60,000 nt of DNA from Antedon mediterranea (taxonomy: Eukaryota > Echinodermata > Crinoidea > Comatulida > Antedonidae), in assembly GCF_964355755.1 (NCBI RefSeq), contig NC_092671.1, positions 12,754,501 through 12,814,500 of the forward strand, written 5' to 3'. The notes beneath the pieces were generated by a model. The model had not been told where the DNA came from. It did no database searches and worked only from the letters and a program-made list of their open reading frames with translations. Positions 36,201 to 50,900 of this stretch are shown one piece after another (position 1 is the first letter of the stretch; every line of letters begins with the position of its first letter). The position numbers and the translations under genes are program-made.

Positions 36201-39200
36201 TTACCATAGGTTTATAATTTCTGTATGGCATATAGGCCTAGGCAGCTGATGTATTTGCGAATATGCTTTGTGCTAAAGAATGTGTGTATATAATATTATC
36301 ATCATATTATACAGTGTATATAAAAATAAATATTACGTGTTATGTTCAATTTAAATAACATTTATGTCATTTTCATAGGACATAGGTTAAGTAAAAAAAA
36401 AATGTATTTTACCAAATTCTTTCACAAATTAAATTAAAAAGATATATAGGATGTACTCTTTATGTGCATTCTGCATGGCCTTTTATATCATTATTATGTA
36501 TTAGGCCTTCATATCCTGTTTTCAGTAAATATTTCATATGTTTATTATGGAACTGTGATGCTAAGAATAATAAGTATAGGCCTACTGTAAACCATATACG
36601 ATTATGTTTTACTTGGGATACGTTTTATTTTTTTAAGTATAATATTATGATCAAAGGAAATAATAATCTAATAATAATCGTAATTAACAAAACTTGAAAC
36701 GGGAAGTGTGACAATATCGACAGATGACCTTGTCGATACGAACGAACCAAAAACTAAACTAAACTAAAACCCCGTGAACCAATTTCTATGACTTAACCCC
36801 TCACAAACGTTTTATCTCAGTACTAACGAAAAGTATTGATCAAAAACAAGTCAAGTTAAAACAGTGTATTTCATCCACGTTCCTAAACATTATAGTGTGC
36901 AAGTTGACTTCATGCATTGTTACAAGGATTAGAGTTTAGACCCATGGAGAGTGAAACTAGACCAAACAGTAAATGCCTATTCATATCCCAGCAAAAACAC
37001 ACAATTAGAAACAAATAAACTTTCAATAAAAAGCACCAACATAGACTAAGCAATTAAATATGTCAAATGCAACTTACATTAATACGATTTTGGAAATACT
37101 ATATAATAACATCAGTAACTCAGATTACAAATTAACACTTTTAACATTTTCTTGATACTTTGGAAAATGTTTACAAACTGTATTGGAACTATTAAATATA
37201 TATTTATTTTTAATAGAAAGATTACAGCAATTGCACTTAAAATTTTGAGACTGACAGAGATAGTGCAGTTATATATTTTTTTTTTCAGAAATACATCGAG
37301 ATTAAGGATGATCTACATAGTGAAAAATAAATACAAAATCGGGAAACAAAAGTTCAACGTTGAAATGAAATCGATTTGATTCTTTATAGGTCTAGATATG
37401 CACGCACATGATAGTATCAATATCTCTTTACTAAGCTAATTTTTGTCGTAAAATGACAAGACAGGCGCCGCGGAACTTTACAACGATTTTATAGAATTTT
37501 AGAAAATCATTGGAATTTCGTTTTACTATTCAACATTTTAGGTTTTTACTTTTTTTGTGGTAAAGGCACGATTTTAACACCTCATAAGCTCAGCTCATTC
37601 GGCCGAGTTGCGTTTTATTTGTTGTGTGCAAAAACTAAAGTATCGAATCATGACGAATTGCACATGCACATTTTAATTTGTTTACAGGCATAGAAATACC
37701 ATCAACAACTTTACTGAAACACCATTTCCGCAAAGTAGATCAACATTAACTTGCATTATCAAAATGAAGTTGCTAAATCATATAAACATGGCGATGACAT
37801 TAGGCTAATTAAATCTATATTAAATAATTTGTTCAACTTTCAAATATAGAAAGTGTAACTAAACACTATATTAATTTACCGTACCTGGGCATATTCCTAT
37901 TGAAAGAGAAAATTATAATCTGTTTAGTGGCTGTAGGCTAATTAGGTTTGGGGGTAACTGTAAATGTAGGCCTAATGATATTCGCTACACCTCCTAAAAA
38001 TAAAACTTCGACAAAAGTTGATACAATAGTCTAGTTAGGGACTATAATTATATCGAAGAACACGCGAGCCCATTAACTTTGTATTCGTCTATATTTAGTA
38101 TTTTTGACAAATTATGATTCACCTTCCTGAATATACTGAAGATAAGGCATTACCCAATCCAGGCTAGAAACCTAGACCTATTATGAACATTATATTAATG
38201 ACCCCTCACACAATCAATGTTTAACACGTTAACCGGACATGTTCGAATGATTTGCAAATTTGAATTTTAAATTTGGTTTAAATATCAAGTTTTAAACAAA
38301 TCGTGATATTTCGTAATTTAAATAATTCTACCCTACCTCAGAGAATTCAAATTTATATGTTAGTTTCGAAAAATATATAATTAAATTAGAACTGTTTAGG
38401 GTGTTTCGATTTTTCTGAAAGACCATTAACAAAAGCATCTTTAGCAGCATGTAAATCATTCTTGTTTTGCCAATTACCTCTCTCTTTGCCCTGTTTCTCA
38501 TTGTTATCAGTATAGAGTTTATGTCAGACAATTTAAATGAAGAGGCATACATGTGACATGAAACGCATGCTTTCTTACTAATACGATACAGCACTCGTAA
38601 TTATACGCCTATACTAACAGAAAGAACAGGAACCTTAACGTAATATAATTTAAAACTGCAAAATACTCCGGATGTTCTTGACAAAAATTAAATTATAAAA
38701 CGAATTTAATAGTGTGTTGTAAATAAATAATCGACAAACCTAATAGGGCATGAAATCTAATAAATTCGAATTGAACAAAGTCATAAACATTAAGAGAATT
38801 GAAAATAAATATCCATTAAACCATAGTAAGGCGTGGTGTGACGTCCGTCCACTTCTGGTTCTGATGACTTATCTCGTGGAGTAAAACACACTCGTGGACT
38901 TGACTTGTTATCTGTCGGTCAAGCAAATCACTTTCCAGTAGTCATGCATGGGTAGGGGTCAGTGTCATTTTATACCTGGGGCTAGACATGTGATTCAACT
39001 TCGAATCTACCGATTATATGCCATTCTAAAATCAAATTAATATAATGAAGATTTGTAGTTTTTTTTACACATACCATACGATTCGCTCTTTATTTCCTAA
39101 ACTAATGATTTATTAACAAACATGGCGATGTTATTTATATATCTATTTAGGTATAAAACAAATATTGCAAGTTGCCATAGCTGAAATGAGTTGCATTACA

Positions 39201-41989
39201 AAAAACATGCTAATGATATAAAAAAAAGAAGGAATTAATGATATGAATATTAAATATACATGCGGTCACCGTAGGATTTGATATATCGTATTTAGTAGTT
39301 ATCAAGGATTATATAATATTATATTAATATTTTCCCTGGTTATTTTATTTATGATCATGTATATTTATTAGTCAATATAACAACATAAATGCCTATACAA
39401 TAGGTATATAAATTAATTTCCCTCTGCTGGGAATATTAGCTTTATTTTTAAATTCACTGCCCCCTTTAAACCGGAAAGGTACAATATAACTATGACTAAA
39501 TACAGTATTACTCATTGTATTGAACGATAGTGTATGCATAAATCGATGTATCCCATTGTCATACAGTTATTATTACGGTCGCCAATGAGACTAGATAGAC
39601 AAAAGTCATTAATTTTGAAATTTAACGTCATGGTATCTGTGTATTGCGTTCTTATAATCGACATATTTTAGTTTGATTTCCAATAGGAAGGATGCGGTGT
39701 CTAAATTAGTTAATTATTTCATTAAATCATAATGCAGATAATTTGAAAATATCATATTTCTTATAAATCAGAACTTTTAGGTATTTTCATGTTGCATCTA
39801 ACTGGAATAGAGATCGTATTGAACATATAGTTTCATATTCAATTCTATTATTTTTCTTTTGAACTGTCAGTCTCATCGATGTGCTTTTGATTCGGTTTTA
39901 AGTTTTAGTAGTTATACATAATGTTATGATTATAATATATGCAGATATTATTGCCAATAAATCAGTTTCTATATACGCCTGGGAATTGTACTCAAGTTTT
40001 GGTTGTATTTTCATTTTTGTATTACGTTTGGACAAGAAATTAAACAGTTATAATGGACATTAAGATATCCGACTAACATCGAACACGTCTTTTAATATAA
40101 AGCAGACGACCGACCAACAGATAACGATATTCGTTTCATTTATGTTTTGACATATTTTATTAGATGCCGGTAAAATTTTGTTGAGTTATACCAAACGTTT
40201 ATAGTAGCCTACCGTATAGGACAAGTGACATAATTAATAACATAATTACAGCACATTATCCGGCCCATTAGCCAGGAACACAAAGCTAGATAAATTGAAG
40301 AAAAATAAAACAAAGGGACCGGAATAAGGACAACAGCTGCCGCAGGCATTCAATGATTTTGGTGGAGCAGAACAGATAGGCCTAGGTATTTCCCAACAAT
40401 TAGGTAAAGTGTCTCTATTGTGGAAACGTGAAGGATGATACTGTATTTGTAACACGTTAATAACAGATCGACCACTACGGAGGAAACACGACCAATCTCA
40501 ATTTGTTCATCAACTGTGTTTACATTTTTGGATAAATATCGACCGAGAAAAACGTATGTAGTTTTTATTATCGGGAGTAAATATTAATCTGTATTAATAT
40601 AATATTTCTAATTAGTTGTATTGTAATATGTATTATACCGGCCATTACTAGGGATGGATATTTCAATTTATATCAACATTACCGTGTTGTAAAATTATAA
40701 GGTTACATCTTAAGACCTCGATAACATTTGATAACATCTACAAGATTAAAATATCATTTATATTAAGCAAACCGTGTCTTACAAATTATACAAAAGCAGA
40801 TCATTTTAGCCACTGTTGCCATGACAATAATAGGGAATTGGTAGGCCATTGTACGCATGCGATGAATGCAAGTGGATGAATGATTCACAAAAGGCATAGT
40901 GTTCTCGTAAACATTAGTGTATTAGAGCGTCTCTGCTTTAAAACGATGAGTTTATAGGGTTACTATTGAACATACTGATGTTTGGATAAGCAAGAAATAC
41001 AATAAGAACGAACTACTGTAAACATTATACACGTATGAAGTCGGTCAACAGTACATCAGAAGCTATTGTTAGGAAGATCGATGATGTCAGTCTTATTATG
41101 ATGGGCCGTGCATCGCGTCAGTCACTATTCAAACGAGCCGTGTGCTATTTACACGCAGTGTAGGTTATACAGCCTATACACAGAACCTATTCCTACTGTT
41201 GCTGCTCTCATGAAGGATCTTTATACTGCCATGGTGACTACTAATAACTACTAATTAATAAGCCAAGATGTAGGAAATTAACTGGACGGAATGTAAAGGA
41301 AGACAGCGTCTAATATGATACTCTCCTCTGGATGTTTACGTACGATATAGTTCTTCTGAAAAATAGCGATTAAATATTTTCTCTACTGTTGAGCTGTTCA
41401 TTTTTAAAGTTGCAAATGGTTCATTCAATACAGTCGCCCAAGAACACTGGTGAGTACGATTGGGTACATCAGAAGACGTACTAACCAGGCCTGTTGCTAT
41501 TTCACTAAAGTCGTATGATTTCACTAAGCAGGCAATACGCGTATGCTGGGGCGACTTTGGCTTATAATTATTATTATATTAACCGAATAGAAACTTGTTA
41601 GGCCTACTAATTACACTGCTGATGGATAATACACACATTCATATTATAATGCTATGTTAAGGACTACAACTACCACTAGCAGTTTCTAAAGGCTAAGGAA
41701 GTGGATTGACTTTAGCAAAATCAATACTGAATTGTCAAAGGTAAAACGAAGGCTATTCTAGTTATCACGACACTGGTCTCTTAATCGCAATCGAAATGGA
41801 AGAAAGCACGATTGATTAGTCATTAATTGTTTTAAATCGATTTTGTATATTACCTTAACGAAGTTATACATAAAAAGTACCGAACTGTAGTGGGAAAGCG
41901 TTGAAATGTTTTTCAATTACAGTTGTGTGATGTTATACTTTATTGTAAATTGCATCCATGGCTATTGGTATGTTTTCTAACAATTCACG
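33203..41989. other. Intergenic region between the two Ig genes
   Basis: About 8.8 kb of AT-rich DNA with no reading frame that looks like protein. It should hold the 3' UTR of the MLCK gene and the promoter and any untranslated exons of the next gene, but I cannot place them. It contains several AGGCCT motifs, one strong hairpin (34683-34737) and a T-run near 35830. Confidence 0.45.
34683..34737. repeat. GC-rich hairpin (19-bp arms, one mismatch)
   Basis: TCCCACTAGCGACGCAACG (34683-34701) faces CGTTGCGTCTCTAGTGGGA (34719-34737) across a 17-nt CpG-rich loop. The composition differs sharply from the AT-rich surroundings. It looks like two abutted terminal repeats of a DNA transposon, or a very short foldback. 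Confidence 0.7.
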
Positions 41990-44984
41990 ATGGCCTCTAG
42001 CAACAATGGTTTGCAAGCATATCAGGATAGTTCTGGATTTAAAAAATTTGAGGCGAGCAGGATCGAGAACGTTGACAGAAAGCGTCAACGTCTCACTGGA
42101 TCGTCGGTGGAACGAGTTGATAACTCTTGTTCAACACAGGATAAACGTACTCATGAGGTGACAAAACGTTTGCCTTCATCCTTAAACAAAGACATACAAT
42201 GGAAGGAAAGAAAATCAGACAAACAAAACAATCATGAATGTATACAAAATACCGAAAAACGGTGTAGACAATCATTTCGAAAAATGCCTGATGAAAATAA
42301 TGATGTGGATGTATATGCTTTAAACACGAATGGCACGCACGGATTTCATTTAATAGGCCAACGAGATTTAAATTCTCAAATACGTTCTGCTTCGTACAAA
42401 CCCACCAAGTTTTATTCAAGTATGGATTATGATATGTCTGTACCTTCTAAATACCTGAATGGAAAACAAGTTCCATCGAATGGAGAAATAGACATCGAAG
42501 TATGTGTAAAACCGACTACCAAGTATGTCGATCACACAACACATACACAATGTAGATTTACAAAGCGTCCGTACCGATCGGAACTCGTTGTTCAATTAGG
42601 GACCAAAAAGGGAACAGTATATCAATCAATCAATAAAAGCAATAGTGACGTCACTAAAGATTGTGATAGTGACATCACCGAACAGAAAACTTTAGGAATT
42701 ACGTGTCTAAGGGTTGAGCATGATATACATATTCCAGTTGATGTAGTCATTGCCAATGATTCAGACCAGAACATTGAAAACATAATACCGGTAGCTGATA
42801 GTGATTCATGTTATGTCAAACCCACGACCTGCCTTCCGAGGACAAATGGTTATATTAAGAATGTTATCCCGGTACATACTTCTCCAGGGTCTGATAATGT
42901 GCCAGCTAGAACTAAGTCACTGGCGACTACAGGCCAACCTGAATTATCCCAAAAACTAACAACGACTAAATCAATGAGTAACACAATAATAGACAGGCGG
43001 GGTATAGGGCTTATATCAAACGATACAGTAGTCAATTTTGACAGAACAAGTAGAGACAATCAGGATCCGATCTATTACATTAATGCTAGTTTAAAACACA
43101 ACAATCAGTACTTGCTCCATTGTGCCAAAGATAGTAGGCCTAGTGATACTTCATTCAGTGAGAATAATCCACTCGCTTGTTCAGACCTGTCAGATTTGGA
43201 TTCTGATGAATATAGTTATAAGAACTCCTTAGAAGAAATCCATAGTATACTAAAGGAAGCAACATTAATGGAAAATATACAGTTTAAAACGGAAGTTATA
43301 AATAACGGGATAAATAACTGTAGTAAAACCGATATGCAATCATCATTAACTAACTGTTCAGGAGTTGTAGCATGTGACACCATACCCGAAGATGACCAAT
43401 GTTCAACCGATAATAATCGTAGTAAAACTAATGATAACCAATGTTTAATTGATTATTTTCGAGTTTCAGGTGAGGAAAATCAATCCACAATCGGTAATGC
43501 ACTATTGTTAGAGAATAATCGTAGTAAAACGAAAGATGATGAACCTAGTTTAACTGATTATTCTCAAATTGAATTTGATAATAACCCTGCCATAAAAGAT
43601 GATGAGCAAAGTTCAACCATTAATGATGATGACCAATGTTCAACCGATAATAATCGTAGTAAAACTGATGATAACCAATGGTTAACCGATTATTTTCGAG
43701 TTTCAGGTGGGGAAAATCGATCCACAATCGGCAATGCACTATTGTTAGAGAATAATCGTAGTAAAACGAAGGATGATGAACCTAGTTTAACTGATTATTC
43801 TCAAATTGAATTTGATGATAACCCTACCATAAAAGATGATGAGCGAAGTTCAACCATTAATGATAATCGTTGTTTAACCAATAACGAATATAGTTTAACT
43901 GATTATTCGGGAGTTACAACATCTGATGATAACCGAAGTTTAACCGACGAGAAGTGCTATCCAACCAGGAGTGATCGTAGTTTAACTGATAAACCAGGTT
44001 TAACTGATCGTTCGCAAGTTACAACACCAGATGATAACCGAAGTTTAACCGACGATAAGTGCTATCCAACCAAGATTGATCGTAGTTTAACAGATAAACC
44101 AGGTTTAACTGATCATTCGCAAGTTACAACACTAGATTATCACCTAAGTTTAACCGACGAGGAGTCCTATCCAACCAAGTGTGATCGTAGTTTAACTGAT
44201 AAACCAGGTATAACTGATTATTCGAGAGTTGCAAATGATAATGAAATATGTTTAACCGGTAAGAATAACGAGAACATTTTCTCTGCGCATTCAGAAACGT
44301 CATCGGATGACAATCAAAGCTTAACCAATTATGAACTGTCGCGGGATGCAACTAGTGTAAGTGAATATGAAAAAGTAAGGGATCGAGAAGAGACTCAACA
44401 GTCGTCTGTTGCATTTTGCGCATATGAATCTGATCAAGACGAAGATCGGACATATGTATACAATTTGTCTGAAAATGGCTCTGACGTTACATCGCCAACC
44501 AACAAATTTCCGGGTGCTGATTATCACGTAACTAATTTTGTCAATTCAGATATAAAGCCTTCCAATATTAGTGTCGAGTTGTGTACAGATCATGATTACG
44601 TCATGAGTAAACCCGATAAAGGGGAAAAGTCGGCAGAAAATAATCAAATGTTTGCTGCGTGTAGGCATACAAAGAATGAAATGCCAAATTCACTACGTCA
44701 TTCAACAAGACAAACCGACACGAACAAAGTTTTACTGACTAAAGAGGTCGCACTTGGTAATTGTTGCACCCCTGGATCTGAAAACAATGACGAACTTTTA
44801 AATCAACTAAAAAGTTTTTCAAATAATAATCTTCCAAATGAATTGGACAATTCTGTACACTCTGAAACAGACAACATATGTACAAGAGGTTGTCCTATGA
44901 CGGCATTCTCGGTAGAATCAACGGAAAACGATTCTACGGATACTGAATCTGAAAGCTCACAGGAATACGAAGATACAACAGAAG
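41990..44984 (+). CDS. First exon of the second Ig gene: 998-codon acidic repetitive region
   Basis: One uninterrupted frame rich in Asp, Asn, Ser and Thr, with no domain that I recognise. The middle holds two kinds of tandem repeat (79 and 35 residues) sharing the core RSLTD / CSTDNN. The end is acidic (STDTESESSQEYEDTTE), and the exon leaves in phase 1 at a GTAAGG donor (44985). Confidence 0.8.
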
Positions 44985-47900
44985 GTAAGGTTTAACAAAT
45001 ATAGTATTTAAAAAGTAACAATGTTAATCTATATAATTAGGTATATTACAATTATTACTGGTGTAGTATACAGTGATACTATTGTACTGGCTTGCTTCTA
45101 TTGGCTGATATGTCATGCCACATGATATAGGTAAAGATAGGATGATAATGATGATTATTAAAATAACGATGATAACGATAATTATTTTATTAAGCTGAAA
45201 AAAAATAATTGCTAAAGGAAGATGATAATGATTGTTTATAATTGTAATGGTGATGATGATGATGATGATAATGATGATGCTGATGATGATGATAATGATG
45301 GTAACTATGAAAATAGTAATGATAATGATGGTAATGATGAGGACGGTAATGATGATGGTAATGATAATGATGATGATGGTAATGATAATGATGATGATGG
45401 TAATGATGATGATGATGGTGATGATAATAATGAATAATAATAGGCAAAGATCCTTATGGGAATGGATTAATGCCGAGGAGCTTAGATGATTATTAAATAT
45501 GTTAATGACAGGCGCTTTGAATAATTACTTTTTTCAATTTTAGCCGGACTGTAAATCGATATCGCTTTCTAAAAAAAATACATCCTTGATCGCGTTTAAC
45601 AGAATACAAAGTACAATAGTTCCCATGGCAACGGGAAACATCAAACTAATAAGCTTTTTTATACTCTAAGAAAATATAAACATTTAGTATTATATAATAT
45701 ATTTACAATATACCCTTAAACGAATCTATCTAGACCTATAATACACACTAAATTGTAAATCGTCTTACTGTGTAATCATATTATATTTTAATAACAATCC
45801 ATATAAGCATTAGAATAACAACGTTCTCTGTTTAATTTGTATATCTTATTTACGTCATTAACATTGCCACTGTACGATAAATTCGACCTATGTAAATTTA
45901 CATTGTGCTAAGTGGAGGAGGTTGTTATTTAAATTATCCAACACTACGGTATATAGAATGAAAAGTGCATGCCAGATAATAAGATAATATTAAGTGTACA
46001 CAACATCTATCAATGATCTCGATTAAAAAATATATAACTATACATGTACAGGAACTTAAATTACACTATTATGACAAAATAACGTATAATGACGAAATAA
46101 TAATTGTAATCTTCTCTTAAACAATACATATGGCTAGGACCTTGTTTATATACAAGAATACTGTAGGTGAATTAGGCTACATGAACCAATTTCTCGATGG
46201 TTTTACTAAATGTATGTAGAGTGTATTGAGTTCAAAACAGACAATGCTTGGGTCTCGTATGCAAACACAAAAAAACGTATATTATTGTACTGCAAACAAT
46301 CGGTATCTAGGCCTAATAGGTGACAGATTCATGTAGCCTAAATCAACATTTTGTCAACAATTGTAGTAATTCTATTATGTTCTATACAATTACTGTGTGG
46401 GTTTTTAAAAATGTTTCTGTAGGCCTCTAAATGTTTATTTACTTTTGTATTTTCTGGATGAAGGATTTCGTCCACTGGGTCAATATAGATTATGCATACA
46501 AACTCTATATAGCGTATTTATTTTCTTTTGGCAGAAGGCGGTTAAGTTTATTGATCGGCTATTGTGTGTATTTGTACGCCTCTATTATGATGATAGATTA
46601 AAGGAACTCAATACTAGCTTCATTAGAATTATTTGAAGACCTGTGTTTCCTTAACATCAATGTTAGACATAATATTAGGTCGCAATTAATATACTAAGAA
46701 GATGGATGCGATTCTTAATATTAGAGTGTAATGATGTGTTTTTGTGGACATAATCTTAAGGTAATAATGCGTGACTGTTTCTGATAGTTTAATCGTACAA
46801 AGACTGTACTAATGTTGCTATATGATAATGTTTGCAATAAACAGGACTACCCTAGGCCATGGCGTTTGTGCTTCAGTGGCCGCGTACTGACCAGTTTTGT
46901 GGTTCTGGTACTTTTATGCGACATCTTATATTGGCTTATCAGGGTACCCCTGGATAGGCTCACTCTATAGGCCTACTGACCGACATATTTTCCACAAGCC
47001 TACATTACTTTTGCTGTACGAAGCTCAATGATATGTAGTGCCTAGTATAATTATGGAGGTAATTTTACCTCCATTGTATAATAAAACGGAGAGCATATAC
47101 GATTTAAGATAATTTAACTCCTAAACATACACGTGGTGCATATTATGCATGACATCATAATGTCGTCTAGGCTTCTGTCATAAAGATTGTCTAATGCTAA
47201 AGTATAAGTAATGGCCAATTAGTTCAGGGCGCATCTGAGTCCAAAGCAAACAACAAACTATGATTTTTATCAAATATTGTAAGGGCGTAACTACAGGGTC
47301 ACTTTGAAAAATATTAGTGGACAACGATAATATACTGATCACAAAGAGGTCTACAAAAAGTATGTTGCCTTTTATATTTCGTTTACATACATTTCGTTTT
47401 AGGCAGGTATATGACTAAACATTTCTTTGTGTAAGTATTGTTGCTAGACTTAGTCCTTTAGGTTTAGGCCTAACTTTGATGGTAAGGCCTATCAGTTAGT
47501 ATTTAGTTTGTTCAGATACGTTTGTCCAGTAGAACAACACTGACGCAACGCCAAATGGGCCTCTACAAAAATTAGAATAAGGGTAAGGTAGCATAGTGAT
47601 TATTTATTGTTTGGCTAGTTTTTAGTTTTTTTATTTACAGATACAGAGGTCTGCGGGATTTCCCGGTACAATAAAGACTAAAACATATACTAATCGTAAA
47701 CAGAAAATCAATTGACCTCATGGTTGTCATTTTTTTGGAGTTTACAGTTACTTTTAGTATGAAATTTCAGTACACAATGCAAGAGTTAAAAACAATAAAA
47801 ATATTCACATCGCAGTATTCATAGATCTTTTATCGATCAACAGTTGTTTAACGCATTGTTGTAGAATGAAAAATATTGAGGCACTTTGATACAGCAGGCA

Positions 47901-50900
47901 ACACACGCTTTGATTCACATCTGGGCTTGCTTCCTGTCATCTGTACACGATAGTTTAGCATCCTGTTATTATATCACGTGACTTAAAAATTGATTCAAAA
48001 CGGTTGTGATTTATCTCAAAACATTCATTATATATCTAGATGATGTTCTAATAACACTCTGGTAATATTCTGGTTTTAGTCTGATAAAAACTACGTTTTA
48101 GTACAATTGCGTTTTGTTGTTTGTTCAGACATCCATCATTGAAGTTGAAGGAGGTGGTAGAGTAATTCAACATTTCTAGTATTTAATTTACTTCTTCTTT
48201 ATGTCTTTAATTGTTAGATTACTACGGTTATTATGTATCAACTACTAGCTAAAATCAAAATAAACATTTGCAACAGGATTTCGTTAATAATTTGTAAACA
48301 AATCGAAAGATTAACCACCTAAATTCGTATTAATGAAACATCATGAATTGAATATATTGAATACGAATAATTACTATCGTTGTTTTTTCAGCAGATATCA
48401 ATGATTCATCAGAATCAGAATACGAAACAGCATCGTCAAACTTCAACAAGTGCAGGTACGTATGATATTTTCTCAATAAACAATCGTTCATAAATATTTT
48501 ATAATAAATTCGATTTGTCAGATTCGCACGAATTAACACCTGTTAAAACTAGCTATCACAGTATTCAAACTATTACAATAGTCATAATAAATGCGCATTA
48601 GGCCAATTCAATTATTTTATCAACAAAGAGTAACACTCAGAGATTGAAATTGGCAAGCAATATACGAAGACATCTGAGTGAGCCTGGGAACAAAATTACA
48701 GGCTCTTACAAAAAAAAACTGTATGTGACATTACATCAACCTCTTTTTGTACACTATGTTGTATTGCTGTTATGTCATTAATATTAAATCAAATCACTCG
48801 AAAAACTGATTAGTTATGAGGACATAATTGGTCATGCATGAGAAAACACTGATTTTTGTAAACGAATCAATTAAAGACTCTCGACAAGATTATACGTATA
48901 CCGTTCAATATGGTCGTGCATGTAAAACACAACAAAAACAAAGTCTAGAAAAAAGGGACTTGGGAATTCATCTAGCCTGAACCTCATACACAGTCTATAC
49001 ATGCTAATGCATATAATTTAGTGTAGAATAACGACACTACTTTAACATGAACTTTGAAAATTGAGAACAGAATATTTGGGAGTTGTGTCTAGAGTCTCGG
49101 AGAAGCAAAGTTTCCGCAATTTCCACGTTATGATTTCAGGCACGTATGATTTTAATTGAGGGCCTCTTAATTCATGATTTTTTTTATCTAGGACTGCTTT
49201 TAATAACCATGAAAAAAGCAACATCATTCTTCTGATTTGTTGACCTCGTCGTGTAGTTTTCCAGATAAACTATAAACGTCAATGCAGTTTTGAATGGAAA
49301 CTTTAATATTAATAGCTAAATTATATACAATATCGTTATATTACCTACAATCATGCAGTAATGTCCATCTGTGTATAATAGCACTTGTTAGGTATTAGGC
49401 CTACTCTCGTAATTATTTAGAGTATGTTACAACCTGCAAGAAACGAACAATTAAAAGAAATACCATTTAAATTGTATAACAGAGGAACAAGTTTATCGTT
49501 AAACTATACAGTTTATAAATGCATACAAAAAATATATATAAAATGGCATGATGCATTTTAAATTAATTTAATCTATATACAGTGACGTGTCTGAGTATGA
49601 ATACGATGTAGATGAAGACCTCACGATGCCCCGTCCAGTTGTGACCATTGACGTGGAGATGGTCACACCACCAGAGTTCGCGTTTCGTCCGCAAAGCCGT
49701 GTCGTGGAACAAGGCAACACCGCTAAATTTATATGTGTACTAAAAGGTAACTACGATTTCATTTTATTTACATTATACAACTTATACTAAAAGTGTACGG
49801 TAACGATACTATACACTAGTATCATATTATAATATATTGAATTAAAATGTATGTGTCATAATACTATTCAAATATATCTGTTGACTCCATGGGTCTTTGT
49901 CGTTTCCTATCTTCAATTATGATATAAATATGTAATGATTTGTTGAGTGTGTTTACGATAACAACAACTGTCCTATATAATGCCAATAAGAGTATTAATA
50001 TTGTAATAAACACAATACGACCTAGGTCAAAAAATATCAAAGATGACGTGGGATGTTACGCAACAATTTGATATTGACATTACGCGCGCGAAGGACATTA
50101 GCCAATAGCAATGTACTTTCTGAAGGTATGACAGTTCGTCATTACAGTATGTCATTGTTATAATATTAAGGACTTTGTAGTATACGGTGCCTATTTCAAT
50201 ATAAAACAGATATTATATGAACGATTAATGTTAAATCACATGTTAAATGTATTCGTACTGATCATGACTTAGCTTAATTAGACAGCAAAATATCATAGTA
50301 ATCAATCTAAGAGGCTTGACGAAAGCACTTTCACATTTTTATTATAATTCTAAAGCCATGTCTATACAATCAAACTTTATGTGACAAAAATATGTGAAGT
50401 TCCCATATGTATGAACATGTTGATGTCATATCACTATCATATTTTGGTATATCATTACCATATATGGGCACATCGCACTTTCTAGAAAGGGCTTAAGACT
50501 CTCACATTAAAATAGATCAGTCAATTATAACATTTTGATTGTAGTGCGACATATTTAGTAAATGTTGGCAAGTATGGAAATGACAAAAATAAATATAATA
50601 AAAATAGTCCTAGGTGTATACTGACTCATTCTACGCTAAAATGATTAGAAATTTAGGCGTCAGACATTGACTTAACAGCAGAGTATTTGAACATGTATCT
50701 GAAGTTACTTTAAGTAGGTACAGGGATACAACTAGGACTATTACTTTTTATTAAAGAATCGATTTCTTTACAATTATTATTATACCTATCTCGTGTACAT
50801 CGGCACATTAGTAGTAGCTAGATAATTACAAACTGTAATTCTGCATGCATTATTATTATCTTCAATTTTAATCAATTAAAATCTCTATTTCAGGTTGTCC

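Noticed and set aside
41336-41524. 62-codon minus-strand frame upstream of the second Ig gene
   Set aside because: No recognisable motif and no supporting splice sites; likely chance.
41958-42161. Short frame starting at an earlier ATG (41958)
   Set aside because: It ends after 67 codons, in a different frame from the 998-codon exon that starts at 41990.
45190-45447. Minus-strand frame of 85 codons, almost all His and Tyr, and matching Asp/Met frames on plus
   Set aside because: It is only the GAT/AAT microsatellite read in different frames.
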